DNA of 64,000 nt from Brachionus manjavacas (GCA_019054805.1 JAHQIY010000004.1:930001-994000), one strand, 5' to 3'. Shown: positions 23,418 through 34,744, counted from the first letter of the stretch. The notes: generated by a model not told the origin, from the sequence alone. Made by a program: numbers and translations.

Positions 23418-24605
23418 ATGAACATGACACACAACTTTTCGCTGAATGCAACGCGGCACCAAACACCTGAAGACGTTCCATTCTACACAATAGCCGTGTC
23501 CATCTTCATGTACTCGCTCATATTCATGATCGGCTTTTTTGGCAACTCGCTGGTGATCATAGTCGCCTATCTCAACCGCACCAACCAGCACAACACCCAC
23601 TACTGTTTGGTCAATTTGTCAATAGCCGACCTCCTGTTGATCGTCGTGTGCATGCCGAGCGCCATTCTGGACCTCTTCTCCAAAGAAGTGTGGTACTTTG
23701 GCAGATTTTTTTGCAAAATAATCCCTTGGCTCGAGCACACAGTCGCCCATGCCTCCATTCTGACCATAGTGTCGATCTCAATCGAGCGATCTCTGGCCAT
23801 AGCGCTGCCGCTCAAGGCAAAACAGTTCTTCACCAACCAACGACTCTGGCTGGTGGTCGTTCTCATCTGGGTGATCAGCACTCTGTCAACCATACCAATA
23901 GTGCTGGCCACCTCGTTCAGACAGGCCTATCACCGCCATCTGGCCACCTATGTCAACATATGTGTAGTGGGCACGGGCGAAAAATGGCAGCTAGTCTACT
24001 TGTACTCGTCTCTTTTTATGTTCTATTTGTTGCCATGTTTTTCTTTGTTTGTCCTCTACGGCAACATAGTGTTGATAATTAAGAATCGAAGTGGCAAGAA
24101 GTCGGTGCCGCACGCCCAAAACTCGCAGAGCTTGATGATACGCCGCGATGACGCCTCGTCCCAAGACAACTGCGACAAGCAGAAGCTGAGCGTGCGACAC
24201 TGGCGCCTTTCCAAAAGAAGCTCAATCACATCGCTCAAAGTGAACAAGCCGCCTATTCAACTGCCGCAGATAAACCACAAGCAGATTATCTTTTTGCTCA
24301 TTGTGATGATGCTGCTCATATTTGTGTGCTTGCTGCCTTATCGGGTCTTTAGCCTCTGGGTGGCCACGGCCAGCAAGGCTCAGCTGCTGAATCTGGGCAT
24401 GGTCAACTATTACAACATAATCACTGTGTGTAGAGTGGCTTTTTATACCAATTCGGCCTTGAATCCTATTTTTTACCACATCATTTCGACCAAGTTTCAG
24501 ACTGCGTTCAAGAGATTTTTCAGATTTTCGCATGGCTCAACAGTCAATTTGTCCAGAGTGTCCAGAAGATCCAATGTTGCCAATAATCTCAATAGTCATG
24601 CATAG
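23418..24605 (+). CDS. Class A (rhodopsin-like) GPCR, neuropeptide/peptide-hormone type
   Basis: Intact single-exon gene of 395 codons. It should be a plasma-membrane receptor coupling a ligand to G proteins. The extracellular N-terminus (1-22) has N-glycosylation sequons at N2, N6 and N10. Seven hydrophobic segments follow. Landmarks: TM1 GNSLV (N43), TM2 LSIAD (D71), TM3 Cys C99 pairing with C182 in loop 2, ERS at 123-125 where most have DRY, W151 in TM4, P206 in TM5, FVCLLP at 302-307 where most have FxxCWxP, and NPIFY at 349-353. The TM2-TM3 block WYFGRFFCKIIPWLEHTVAH is like peptide receptors of the ghrelin/neuromedin-U/TRH-type group, but the ligand cannot be told. Loop 3 (224-285) is long and basic. 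Composition is far less A+T-rich than the flanks. The first ATG was chosen because the helix count and sequons fit it. AATAAA lies near 24679. Confidence 0.93.
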   Translation: MNMTHNFSLNATRHQTPEDVPFYTIAVSIFMYSLIFMIGFFGNSLVIIVAYLNRTNQHNTHYCLVNLSIADLLLIVVCMPSAILDLFSKEVWYFGRFFCKIIPWLEHTVAHASILTIVSISIERSLAIALPLKAKQFFTNQRLWLVVVLIWVISTLSTIPIVLATSFRQAYHRHLATYVNICVVGTGEKWQLVYLYSSLFMFYLLPCFSLFVLYGNIVLIIKNRSGKKSVPHAQNSQSLMIRRDDASSQDNCDKQKLSVRHWRLSKRSSITSLKVNKPPIQLPQINHKQIIFLLIVMMLLIFVCLLPYRVFSLWVATASKAQLLNLGMVNYYNIITVCRVAFYTNSALNPIFYHIISTKFQTAFKRFFRFSHGSTVNLSRVSRRSNVANNLNSHA

Positions 24606-24735
24606 AAATTCTAGTTTTAAATGTAAAATTAAACAAAAAATATTTCAATTTCGTCAATTTTATTTATTTTTACTCAAATAAAATAATTTAAATTTTTTTC
24701 ACAAAGGCTTTAAACCCTAATTTTTTTTTTTAATA

Positions 24736-26379
24736 CAGTCGAACCTCGCTATAACGAAACTCTTTATAACGTAAACCTCTTTTTGACGTATCTTCAAAAA
24801 AGAACCAAATGAAGTACATATAATTTGATTGTAGATTTACCTCTTTATAACGAAAAATCTTTATAACGAGACCTCGATATAACAAAGAAAAAATTTACAC
24901 CTAAACTATAATCCTAATTATGATTTCACTCTTTATAACATGATGATGCTTAAAAACTTACCTGACTCCTTTTTAGTAATTTTGATTAAATTCTTTAATA
25001 TATGTTTGGAATTAAATGATATTCCATCCTGTTGGAAAATTGCTAAAATTACTATGATACCTAAAAAAAAAAATTTGCACCGACCCGGCTAACTACCGCC
25101 CAATTAGGCAGCATCGTAGAACTTCCGATAATCTTGTTTTCCTAACACAAAAAGTTTCGGAAACACTAACAAAGAAAAAAAAAGCTTGCACTCTTTTTTT
25201 TGATATTTCTAAAGCCTTTGACAAAGTTTGGCATATCGGTATCATTTATAAACTTATTAAAACTGAAGCCCCTCTATATATCATTGAATGGGTAAAAAAT
25301 TTCCTAAATAATCGTAAGTTCTTTGTTAATCTCAATAATTACGAGTCTGAGCATGTTAATATCGAAACCGGTGTCCCTCAAGGTTCGGTAATTAGTCCTC
25401 TTCTATTTTCAATTTTTATCAATGATATACCTAAACAAAGCTCAAAAAATACCTTATAAAATACTCTCTCTTGTTTGCTGATGACCTAGTCACCTTTTTC
25501 ATTTTCAAAAAATATGGAAACATTTCTAAACAGGTAAATGGTTACCTTAAAAATATTGAAATTTGGTTAAAAAAATGGAGGCTTAAGATGTCTCCTGAAA
25601 AATGCAATTATACAATCTTTTCTGGAAATCCCTCCAAAAATCAAAAGCTAAATCTAAGTCTTTTCGATAAGCAAATTCCAAATAGTAACTGTCCAATCTT
25701 CCTTGGGATAAAATTTGACGAAAACTTATGCTTTAAACCACATATTGAACTTATTCGATCTAGATGTCAAGACAGGATAAATATAATTAAAATTCTTTCT
25801 CACAAATCTTGGAATTTAAATAAAAAAACTCTATCGGGTATTTATAATGCTCTAATAGGGTCTTTAATTGACTACAGCTTCTTCATATTTAGTTTAGCTT
25901 CAAATACTAATTTTCATAAATTACAAGTACTCCAAAATATATTATATAAGGCGATTTATCACCTCCCATTTGAAAAACCCTCAGAAATCTTCTTTTTTTT
26001 TCTTGAAAATCAAAAAATTGATACAATCAAAATCAGGTTTAAAAAACTCTTTATAAGATATGTTAAAAACTGTTTTCTCTTCAAAAATGAGCTAATTTTA
26101 TCACTCATAAAGGACTATGAAGATGTTTTTGTTGAGAGCTCAAGAGAACCTGAAAAAAAGTCTCCCTTAGCAATTTTTGTGCATGAATTTCCACGGGAGT
26201 GTCATACAACAGCCAAATCTTTCAATTGTATAGAAGCTTCCCTTTCTTAATATTCCCATTTTTCTATATGTTTTTTAAATATTGTGTACCCAATTTTGTA
26301 ATACCTTATATTTGTTTCACTTTCTTTTAATATATGTTTTTTTTGGAACGGAGGACTTCGTTATAACGAGGTTCGACTG
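24736..26379. mobile_element. Pogo-type TIR element enclosing a LINE fragment
   Basis: The left end CAGTCGAACCTCGCTATAAC and the right-end complement CAGTCGAACCTCGTTATAAC match at all but one position. TA flanks both sides (24734-24735 and 26380-26381), as for pogo/Tc1-mariner transposition. The left arm (about 210 bp) repeats CTTTATAACGA and CTCGATATAAC. The right arm is only about 35 bp. The space between is filled by a plus-strand LINE RT fragment and its 3' UTR (about 24950-26345). No pogo transposase is present. A compact 160-bp relative lies at 34957-35116. Confidence 0.75.
24950..26250 (+). pseudogene. Jockey-superfamily LINE reverse transcriptase fragment
   Basis: The frames in order read PSCWKIAKITMIPKK, the ANYRPI region (damaged), then LFFDISKAFDKVWHIGIIYK, GVPQGSVISPLLFSIFINDI, FADDLVTFFIF (catalytic Asp pair intact) and KFDENLCFKPHIELIRSRCQ, through the thumb to a stop at 26250. 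A deletion of several dozen residues follows NYRPI, and frameshifts lie there and just before FADD. From 25471 a single frame of 259 codons is open. The endonuclease domain is missing. It lies entirely between pogo-type inverted repeats, so it was either inserted there or carried with them. Confidence 0.75.
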
Positions 26380-26381
26380 TA

Positions 26382-27469
26382 GTTAGAATTTTAAAAATTT
26401 TTCGTGCAAAAGAAATATAAATAAAATAAAAACACTGATTTGTAAAATTCTTTACTCTACAATTTGATATATCACAATTGTCAAAAAAATATAATATTTA
26501 CTTTTAATTATTTTTAATAAAAAAACTTCCTATAAAAATTAAAAAACTTAAGTCGGTTCAAAAGTTAAGCAGTTCGGATAATCCTAAAGATCATTCAATT
26601 ATAACAATCTTTTTTCATACCTTTATGATTAATTCTCATATATCTTCTAATTTTGAGTAAATTGTGCTCTTAAACTGCCTAGTTTAAATACTCTCAAAAT
26701 TTTAATCATTCAGGGAAAACAAAAAAACTAATTAAAATAAAAAAATAAAAAATGCAAAACAAAAAAAAATTATTGACTTAGTTTTCCTTCTGGTCAGTGA
26801 CGTCCGTGACGTGTTTCGGCGATCCCATCGGGAATCTAGCTGTGGCCAGAAACCAAGGCCTCTACTCAAGGCAACTTATCCAGGCGGACACTAATCGAAG
26901 TTACTATTTCTAAGTTTTTTTTTTAAACGACATGGTCTAAGAGAGAATTTTTTTTATTTAATTTTTTCTTAATACTAGTATTATTTAATCAGTACTGCCC
27001 TGCTTCGCCTGTACCTGTCCTACTGGACATGATCAGATAATTATTCTCATTTCATACTTCCAGAATGGTGAAAGGTCTTTTTCATTTGTGGCTCAATTTC
27101 TTGGCACTCCTTTTCCTTATTGTTTGTTTCAGAACGTAGATGGCCTAGCATTTCGGTCCGCATAGAATTTGAACTTACTCTCCTTGATGTCTGAATTTCG
27201 GGCCATGGTCTCATAAAATTTGAAGAGACCTTACTTGAATATGACAGCACATCTAAATTTAGATCCAGATCGGGAGTAGGGAACATAAGATTCATTTGTT
27301 CTAACGTGTGGCTGACCTTTCGGTTTCTACATCACTTTTAGGATGGTACGCAGATGTCCGATGTTCAAGTCTCTGGATATCTAGTAACTCAAAAAGCTGT
27401 TTCATCATTCCGGACTGAAAATTGTTTTCTCTTTTTTAAACCTTCCTGGACCAGAAGGAGTGAACTGAC
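26382..27469. other. Intergenic DNA with one low-A+T patch, no assigned gene
   Basis: 26781-26900 is unusually low in A+T (CACGTCACGGACGTCACTGA on the minus strand) and may be a LINE 5' UTR or gag-like remnant. 27047-27295 minus is an open frame of 82 codons, mostly polar, with no recognised domain. Confidence 0.35.
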
Positions 27470-28005
27470 TTAATTTGGTTTTATTAATTCATTTAGAAGT
27501 ATTTGAAAAGATTTGAATCTTAAGTTATTTAAACAAAGCTCAATAGAGTCCGAGATTCCGTCATGTAAGTAAAAATGACGCTAAAGATCCAATTTAAGCT
27601 GACCAATACTATTTAGTATTGTATCGAGGTTTTTATCAGTGAACTGCATCAAACGCTTGAGATCATTACCAAATGAGAGGACAGAAAAATTTTGTTCATT
27701 GAAATGTTATTACATAAGTATTTAAATATTTGTGAAGATAAGTGGTTAAATCCAACTGAACTGATAAAGGACATCTTAGAAAAAAGATAAAGTTGTTCAA
27801 TCTTAAAGAGTCTAAGAACTTTTAGTATACCAGACATGTGACAATTAGATTTTAGCTTAAACATTTGTCTAACAAGATTGTTTTGATTTATGTTTAGAGT
27901 TTTGAGTGCTTTGTTGTCCAGTGTTAAGTTTTCAAGACCATAAGTGAATTGTGAAAGGCAAAATGTTTTGTAAATAAAACTTTTTAATGCTTTAAAAACT
28001 CAGTC
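27470..28005 (-). pseudogene. LINE RT C-terminal region (3' half of a split LINE)
   Basis: Reading from 28005 down: LKSFIYKTFCLSQFTYGLEN, then a long stretch (NQNNLVRQMFKLKSNCHMSG and on) and SFGNDLKRLMQFTDKNLDTI, ending ELIKPN and a TAA at 27470. Several stops interrupt it. This is the post-RT region of a LINE. The preceding RT part (28455-28665) lies next to it in opposite orientation, with a MITE-like insert between. Confidence 0.55.
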
Positions 28006-28129
28006 ATTAATTTTTCTTGACTAGTATTGCAGCTTATTTCTATTAAACACGCAAGTAGTAAATTTTAATTGAGTCATTCATCGATTATTTGTTAAGCATA
28101 CTCAATTTCTGTTAAGATTTGTTAATCAG

Positions 28130-28330
28130 AGTTATTCAAAAATCTTAAGCCAAGCTAAAGTCACTGACTTTAAATTTTTTTCCAGTTTATTTTAATTTGC
28201 AATAGCAATTCTAGAAATTTTATTTATTTTTCCCTTCCCGTCGATCAAAAATTCAAGATTATTTAAATCAAGTAAAAAATTGGCTTTAGTGACTTTGGCT
28301 TAAACTTGTGACTTAAAAACAAGCCTGGCC
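28130..28330. repeat. hAT-like MITE, partial copy
   Basis: The right end TTGTGACTTAAAAACAAGCC matches the terminal repeat of the MITE at 3373-3693 (complement CAGGCTTGTTTTTAAGTCAC). Inside, AAGCCAAGCTAAAGTCAC at the left and GTGACTTTGGCTTAA at the right are inverted. The outer left end is missing. Confidence 0.5.
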
Positions 28331-28454
28331 GAATTATCATTATCATTAAAAAAAATAACCATCTTTTTTCTGACAAATTAGACTTTGCTCAATTAACTAA
28401 TTTGATTAATTAATATTTTTTTAAAGATTACCTAAAATCCTGACCTAAAATTAA

Positions 28455-28665
28455 ATGATTTGTCTATTTCTCAATCTGAGAGCATTGAATATTTGGGGCT
28501 TCCAATTGGTGATTGAAAATTTGTTAATGATTTTGTAGAAGAAAAATGGAAAAAGGTGGAGAAGAGCTTCTACTCACTTTATGGACTGGGTTGCAAGCCA
28601 AAAATGACCTGATTTAGTGGGATTCTTGTACAAACAATTTGACAATCAATATTTAGGTATTATTT
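28455..28665 (+). pseudogene. LINE RT fragment (5' half of a split LINE)
   Basis: The plus frame reads LNDLSISQSESIEYLGLPIG, then FVEEKWKKVEKSFYSLYGLG, then CKPKMT and on to FLYKQF. YLGLPIG is a conserved block just after the RT palm. It ends where the minus-strand partner at 28005 begins in protein terms (FLYKQF against FIYKTF). Confidence 0.55.
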
Positions 28666-28741
28666 ATTTAGTATAAATTGATATTAAAGATTAATTTGGT
28701 AATTTTTCCTTACACGTGGATAGTAAAAACTCAGTTTTAAT

Positions 28742-31396
28742 ATGGGTGAGTTCTATGATTTTATTAGATATCTAGCTAAGTTTAATAAGAGGGATAAAAC
28801 TTCTTTTTATGATACACTTTATGCATATTTTTGGATTTTTCTTAAACCTTGGGTCATTATTACTTTTACTTTATTTATTGTTTTCCCCGGATTTTTGTTC
28901 TATTTTTTCAAAAAACGTAAGTCAAAAAATTTAGCTCGCAGTAAACCAAGTAGCGTTGTCGTTGCCTCAACTCAGCCTATTCTTGTTCAACCGTCAACAA
29001 CGACAGCTGCAAGTCCTCGCTCGAGTGTGCCGCCAGACGTAAGTGAATTTTCGTTTAGTGGTAGTTCAAGTTTGTTCAATAGTCCGTTTAATGAAACCGT
29101 CATCAAGCGATCTGTGAATAAGCCATCCGGTCATTCAACATGTGCGTTTAATAGAAGTGTTCCAAAAGCAAGAGCGCAAATGATAGAGAAGACGCCTGAC
29201 TCAGCTAGCAAACGACTAAGGTTTGGATCGTCCAGTGATAGTGAAATTGAACCAATCATTATTCACTCGAGCAAAAATTTAAATCGGAAAGAGTTAAACA
29301 CCAGTACATTTATGAATTTTCCCCTATCTAATTCTGGCACTGAGAGTGACCAAGAAGAACATGTACGTTCGCCAAACCAGAGTCATTCATCACGAAGTAA
29401 AACGGATCAACAAATAATGGTATATAATTGTTCAAATATACAAGCCCCGCCACGTTTTACTAGAAACCACGATGTAGAGCCCTGGTTAAAAAAATTTGAT
29501 ATTTACATCCACGCCAATCAAATGAGAAATAAGAAGAACGTGTTGTTGTCGTGTTTAGATGAAGAATGTTTTAAGATTGTGGATAATATACCAACACATA
29601 GAGATGATGAAATAGCGTACAAAGAATTAAAAGTCTACATGCGCAAGTTGTTCAAACGGCCAGAAGTTCCACTTAGTAAAAGAAGATTTGATTTTTACAA
29701 ACTTATACAGACAGACGACGAAAATTGTTTTCTGTATTTATCTGAGTTGGCTAAGTTAGCAAAATTAGCGTTTCCCGATATCGATCCCAAAATGTTAGAG
29801 CCGTTCATTAAAGAGCAATTTTTAATTGGTTTAAACGACTATGAGTTGAAGTCAAAATTATGTGATTTAGGTTTGATAGACCTTAATTCAATTTTGGGCG
29901 TTATCAATCGACATGAAGAGAATAAAGCGTTGTTGAGTGCTTTAAGTTATCGTGGTGGACCGAGTGTTTCATACAATTCAAATTCAATAATGCCGAATCG
30001 TAGTACTCCAATGTCTAATGGTTACAACAGTAATGGAAGTTCCCGCAATGATACACCATATTTTAACAATCAAATGAAACCAACGGAGAATCAGCAGAGG
30101 AATTTTAATGATTCTCGTCGAGTTATTTTTGCGCCGGAACCATTGAATCGATCCAATACTCAGTCTCGTTCTAATTTTTTACCATCGAGAGCATCAAATG
30201 ATCGTAATAGTTGTTACAAATGTGGTTTAGTTGGCCATTATGCAAATGCTTGTCCAAATGAAAGTGTGGAAAGAAAAGAGAATGTTCCAGTAAAAACAAC
30301 TGTGTATGAAGCAAAGTCCGCTCATCTGGAAGAAATCAGTGTTAGTCAGTCAGAAGTAGATCAACGAAAAATTGTGGGTTATTGTCTAATAGATTCAAAT
30401 CCAGTCAAGTTTAAAATCGACACAGGTTGTGATGTTACAATGTTAGAATCGTCAGTACTCAGTAAGAATGGTCATGTTTCACAAATCAAACCGCTTAAGT
30501 CAACTTTAAGATACGCAGACGATTCGATAACTAATACTTTGTACAAAACAGATGTTTTCCTTGAGTTGGGTGATTACAAATGTAAACGTGAAGTGATTTT
30601 GGTTCTAAAATTAAGTCAACAGTTACTAATTGGCCTTGAAGTGTTACACGGTTGGTTAGCGACTCGTCCAATATTGGAGAATTTGAAATCAGTTGTTAAC
30701 TCAGTTATACCAAAGAATTGCTACTCTGCTCAACAAGCTTCAATCGAACAAGATGTAGACGTGGAATCAGCTCGTGAATTTTTAAAAAATAGTTGTTCAA
30801 GTATTGTTGTTAGTTCACTTAAAGATTTAACACAAACAAATGCTGTCTCTCATGTAATACGAGTCACTGATGAAACGCCAATTCGACAAAAATTACGTAA
30901 AATTCCGTTCAATAAGAGATATGAAGTGAAGAAAATGCTTGATGAAATGTTAGCCGCCAATTTAATCAGACCGAGTTTTTCAGCATGGAGTTCACCGTTA
31001 CGTTTAGTGGGTAAACCTGATGGTTCAATCCGAATGACAATCGATTTTCGTGAGTTGAATAAAGTCACCATTAAAGATGCCTATCCATTACCAAATATCG
31101 AATGTTTATTGTCAAAACTTAAACAAGCTAAGTTCTTTTCAATACTGGATTTATCAAATGGCTACTTCCAGATTATTTTACATCCCGATACAAGGCATTA
31201 TACTGCGTTTTCGTGCGAATTTGATCACTTTGAGTTTTGTGTGATGCCTATGGGTCTAACCAACGCTTGTGCTACTTTTCAGCGATTCATGAACTCAGTT
31301 TTAAAAGAAGCACTAGATAAATTTGTTTGCGGATTTCTAGTTGATATAATCATATTTTCAGACACAAAAGAAGAGCACATACAACATGTTTTATGA
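28742..31396 (+). pseudogene. Ty3/gypsy gag-protease-RT region
   Basis: ATG-started frame of 884 codons. Residues 29-56 form a hydrophobic, membrane-like segment (WVIITFTLFIVFPGFLFYFF inside it), unusual for a gag. A Ser-rich region and a retrotransposon gag domain (about 230-420) follow, then one CCHC knuckle near 490 (CYKCGLVGHYANAC) and a protease with KIDTGCDVTML near 559. RT starts near 700 (KPDGSIRMTIDFRELNKVT, FSILDLSNGYFQI, MPMGLTNACATFQRFMN). The catalytic box reads FLVDIIIFS where YxDD is expected, so the first Asp of the pair is Val, which fits one A-to-T change. A TGA stop at 31394-31396 ends the frame inside RT. The enzyme should be inactive. Confidence 0.85.
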
Positions 31397-32113
31397 GTGA
31401 TTGACAAGTTGAAGCATTTTGGATTGCAAATTAAACTCAGCAAATGTGAATTCTTCTCCTGTACAATCTCCTTTTTGGGTCATACAATTGCTAATGGTAT
31501 GTTGTTTCCACAAGATGGCAATAACAAAAATTCCAGAACCCCAGACTGTGAAGCAATTACAAAGTTTTACTGGAGTCAGTTCAAATAATAGAAAATTTAT
31601 TAAAGACTTTAGTAAAACTGCTTACCCGTTGTATCAAGCTGCTGCATATACAAACAAAACCCTCGTATGGACAACTGAGTGTGCTAATTCTTTTAATATG
31701 TTAAAAGAAAAACTGTGTTAGTTTTACCTGATTTTCGAAAGCTTTTCATTGTTGAAACTGATGCGTGTGATATTGGTATTGGTGGTGTGTTGTCTCAAGA
31801 ATTTGAACAAAAGAACATACCAATTGCTTTTTACTCAAAAACACTCAGTCCTCAAGAACAAAAATTTTCAACCATTGAAAAAGAGTTATTGGCTATTGTT
31901 AAAACAGTCGGGAATTTTAAGTATTATTTATATGGTCGTAGTCTCAAAATTATAACTGATCATCAGCCGTTGAAATGGTTGAACTCAGTTAAAGAACCTG
32001 CTGCTAGATTAGCTAGATGGTTAATACGACTTGAGTGTTACGACTATGAAATTGTGTATAGAAAAGGTTCTTCAAACCAGAATGCTGATGGGTTGTCTCG
32101 CTTACCGATTTAA
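31397..32113 (+). pseudogene. Ty3/gypsy RT connection and RNase H, frameshifted
   Basis: The sequence continues past the TGA at 31396 (HFGLQIKLSKCEFF, FLGHTIANG). It then changes frame near 31510-31535 (PEPQTVKQLQSFTGVSSNN) and again near 31715. RNase H reads VETDACDIGIGGVLS, TIEKELLAIVKT, ITDHQPLKWL and NADGLSRLPI, so its four acidic positions are present. A TAA closes the frame at 32111-32113. At least two frameshifts and two stops show decay. Confidence 0.8.
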
Positions 32114-33723
32114 TCATCAAATGGAAAAGGTGAAGAAGAAAATTGTGAGTTCATGGTTTCCTTAGTTGAGTTGACATGTCAAACAAATGATCCTAGTTTA
32201 AAATGGATGCATGATTTAATTATTGAACATGGTGAAAGAGTACCAAATGTTGAACCAGAAAATCAAACTCAGCGACAACTGTTAAAGGAGTACAAAAATT
32301 TATTCCTAAAAGATTCTATTTTGTAGCGTAAACTGGAAAGAAACAACAAAATTTATAATCAATACATAATATGTGAAAGTGATAAAAAGACAGTACTAGA
32401 TCATTTACATAAAAGTCTATTTGCCGGTCATTTGGGGTATGAGAAAACACTGTGTAAAGTCGAAGAGCGTTTTTATTGGAATGGAATGAAAAAGGATGTG
32501 TTTGAATATGTACAAGAATGTCCAACATGTCAGAAGGTTAAACACTCCAGAAACGTTCACTCAGCTAAAATGGTACCGTTAAGACCAACAAGACCATTAG
32601 AATTAGTTGCTGCTGATATTATTGGTCCGCTTCCTATGTCAACTAGTGGTAAAAGATATGTTCTGGCAATTATAGATCATTTTACAAAGTATGCCAAGTT
32701 TTTCAGTTTGAGAGACCTTACAGCTAAAACTTCAGCTAAGAAAATTTTTAATTTTATGTGTAATTTTGGAATACCCGATTCCATTCTTACTGATCAGGAT
32801 AAAAATTTCCAGTCCGAATTGATGACTGAGTAATGGGAGTTATTCGATACAAATAAGTTGCGTACTTCGCCATATCATCCGGAAACGGATGGTGTTACTG
32901 AAAGGTTCAACCGAACGTTAAAACAAATGTTAGCGTGTTATGCGAGTGAAAATCAGACCGATTGGGATCTCTATCTAGACCCATTACAATATGCATACAA
33001 ATCAGCTAAACACTCCACTACGAAATTTAGTCCATTTGAGTTATTTTTCGGCCGTTTACCGAAGCTACCAATTGATCTTTGTCATAATGGATTACCTCAA
33101 TTTAATTCAAGTCAACAACAAGTTAATGAGGATGTTCCATTTGAATTTGTCAGAGATGAATATGCCGACAAAGTAAGAAGTCATTTCGAAAAAATTTTTA
33201 AAACAGTTGCTGGTAAAGAGACCTCATAATGGACCGAGCTAAGTTACTACATGATCGTAAAGTTCGTGGTGCTAATTTAAAAAAAGATGACTTAGTTTTA
33301 ATGTATAATCATGTGATTAAACCTGGTACTACAAAGAAACTAAGTAACAAATGGAAAGGTCCATATCGTGTAGTTGATAGTCTAAACGATATAAATTACA
33401 AAATAAAACATGCTGTTAAACGTGGTAAATCGTTCATTGTACATAAAAACAACCTTAAACGATTTTATGGCTCACTCTTGTTGGATAAATCAACTTTACA
33501 ATCAAATTTAACTCAGCTTCCTGAACCACAAATGTCCGACTCAATCAATAAAACAGTTAATATTCAGCCTGTTGTAAATAAAGATTTTCAAGAAATTCTA
33601 CAATTAATAGTAGGCCTAAACGCCAAAGAAAAAAGCCTGATTTTTTCGGGTCAAGAAAAGCCTAAACTTATACCCGTAGTCCAAATTGTACATAAACCTA
33701 GTTATTTTTGTTATTTTTGCTAG
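32114..33723 (+). pseudogene. Ty3/gypsy integrase with GPY/F module, interrupted
   Basis: After an in-frame TAG at 32323-32325 the integrase zinc region is seen (HLHKSLFAGHLGYEKT, CPTCQKVK). The catalytic core follows: AADIIGPLP (first Asp), LTDQDKNFQ (second Asp), and PETDGVTERFNRTL (Glu). The C-terminal GPY/F module reads LSNKWKGPYRVVDS near 33350. Stops at 32831-32833 and 33227-33229 split the frame, which ends with TAG at 33721. Confidence 0.8.
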
Positions 33724-33867
33724 TAAATCGATACTCAGTTAAATTCAAAAATTTTAATTTTCTTAAAAAATAAAAATAAAATTTTGTTAAGTTTTTTTTG
33801 TTTTGTTGACTAAAATTTAAAATTTTTTAAAGTCTCAGGAGAGCCTTTCTTATTGGCAAGGGAGATG

Positions 33868-34362
33868 TGTTGCATTCGCAACCAGTCTTTATTTCTAACT
33901 GTTGCAAATATAAACTGCAACACTCAGCAAGTTTAAGTTCATTTTTCTAAACTTAGTCTTTTTTTTTACATTTAAACAACACACTTCACAACGATGGATC
34001 ACTTTACATTTTATAATTTGTTTCTCTTTAATTTCTTACATAACTTATAGTGAAGTCCTCTTTATAATTTTGTTTACTCCGTATGCTATTTCTATATTAT
34101 TTATAATTACTTATTTGTTCTTCTTTTTCTTTATGTTCCGTTTCATCCTATACACAACGAGATCCGGCCTTTAATAAGATTAACCATTTTTTTTTTCCTT
34201 TTGTTCTTGTTATTTTTGTTATTATTTGTTATTTGAAATAAAAGTTAATTAAAAAACTTAGTTATTTTTTCTAATTAAAACTCAGCTTAGTATACCCTAG
34301 AACCCTTAGAATCAACATTAATTAAACTCAGTTAGGAAAGTTCTTATCTCTCGGACACAACA
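33868..34362 (+). repeat. 3' LTR of the Ty3/gypsy element
   Basis: Starts TGTTGCATTCGC right after a purine-rich tract and ends CGGACACAACA, giving TGTTG...CAACA inverted termini. No second copy exists in the window, so the borders rest on the termini and the position after the coding region. Confidence 0.6.
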
Positions 34363-34744
34363 AATATTAGTTATAAAAATTTTTTTCTTAAGTTAAATGA
34401 AAATTGTATATTTTATTTACAAAGTATAGTTAAAATAATTTTTTGTTTTTTAATGAGAATAAATTTTTTTAATAGTTAATTTTGAATTTTTTTAAACAGA
34501 CTTGAGTATTTTATTATTTTTTTAAAAAATATTTTATTAATTAAATTCAAATAAAGAAATAACAATTGATAAATTACTATTAAATTTATTTTAATTCGAT
34601 GAAAAAAAATTTATTGAAATATATAAGAAAAACCGATGAAATTTATATTTTTCATCGATGTAGCATAAAGAGTCCGCTCACTCCTCATCGATGATAACTT
34701 GATGATTTTTTTTTTTTCATTGATGCAACATCAAATTTTACTGG

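Larger units (their letters stand above)
28742..34362 (+). mobile_element. Ty3/gypsy LTR retrotransposon, 5' LTR missing, decayed
   Basis: Gag, protease, RT, RNase H, integrase and the GPY/F module follow in Ty3/gypsy order, then a polypurine-like tract (33856-33867, GCAAGGGAGATG) and a 495-bp 3' LTR (33868-34362, TGTTG...CAACA). No copy of that LTR lies upstream of 28742, where LINE debris is found, so the element is 5'-truncated or its LTR was deleted. Stops and frameshifts split the coding region. No target duplication can be tested. Confidence 0.85.

Noticed and set aside
23600..24533. Several long frames inside the GPCR gene on both strands
   Set aside because: Shadows of the real coding frame in a stretch of lower A+T.
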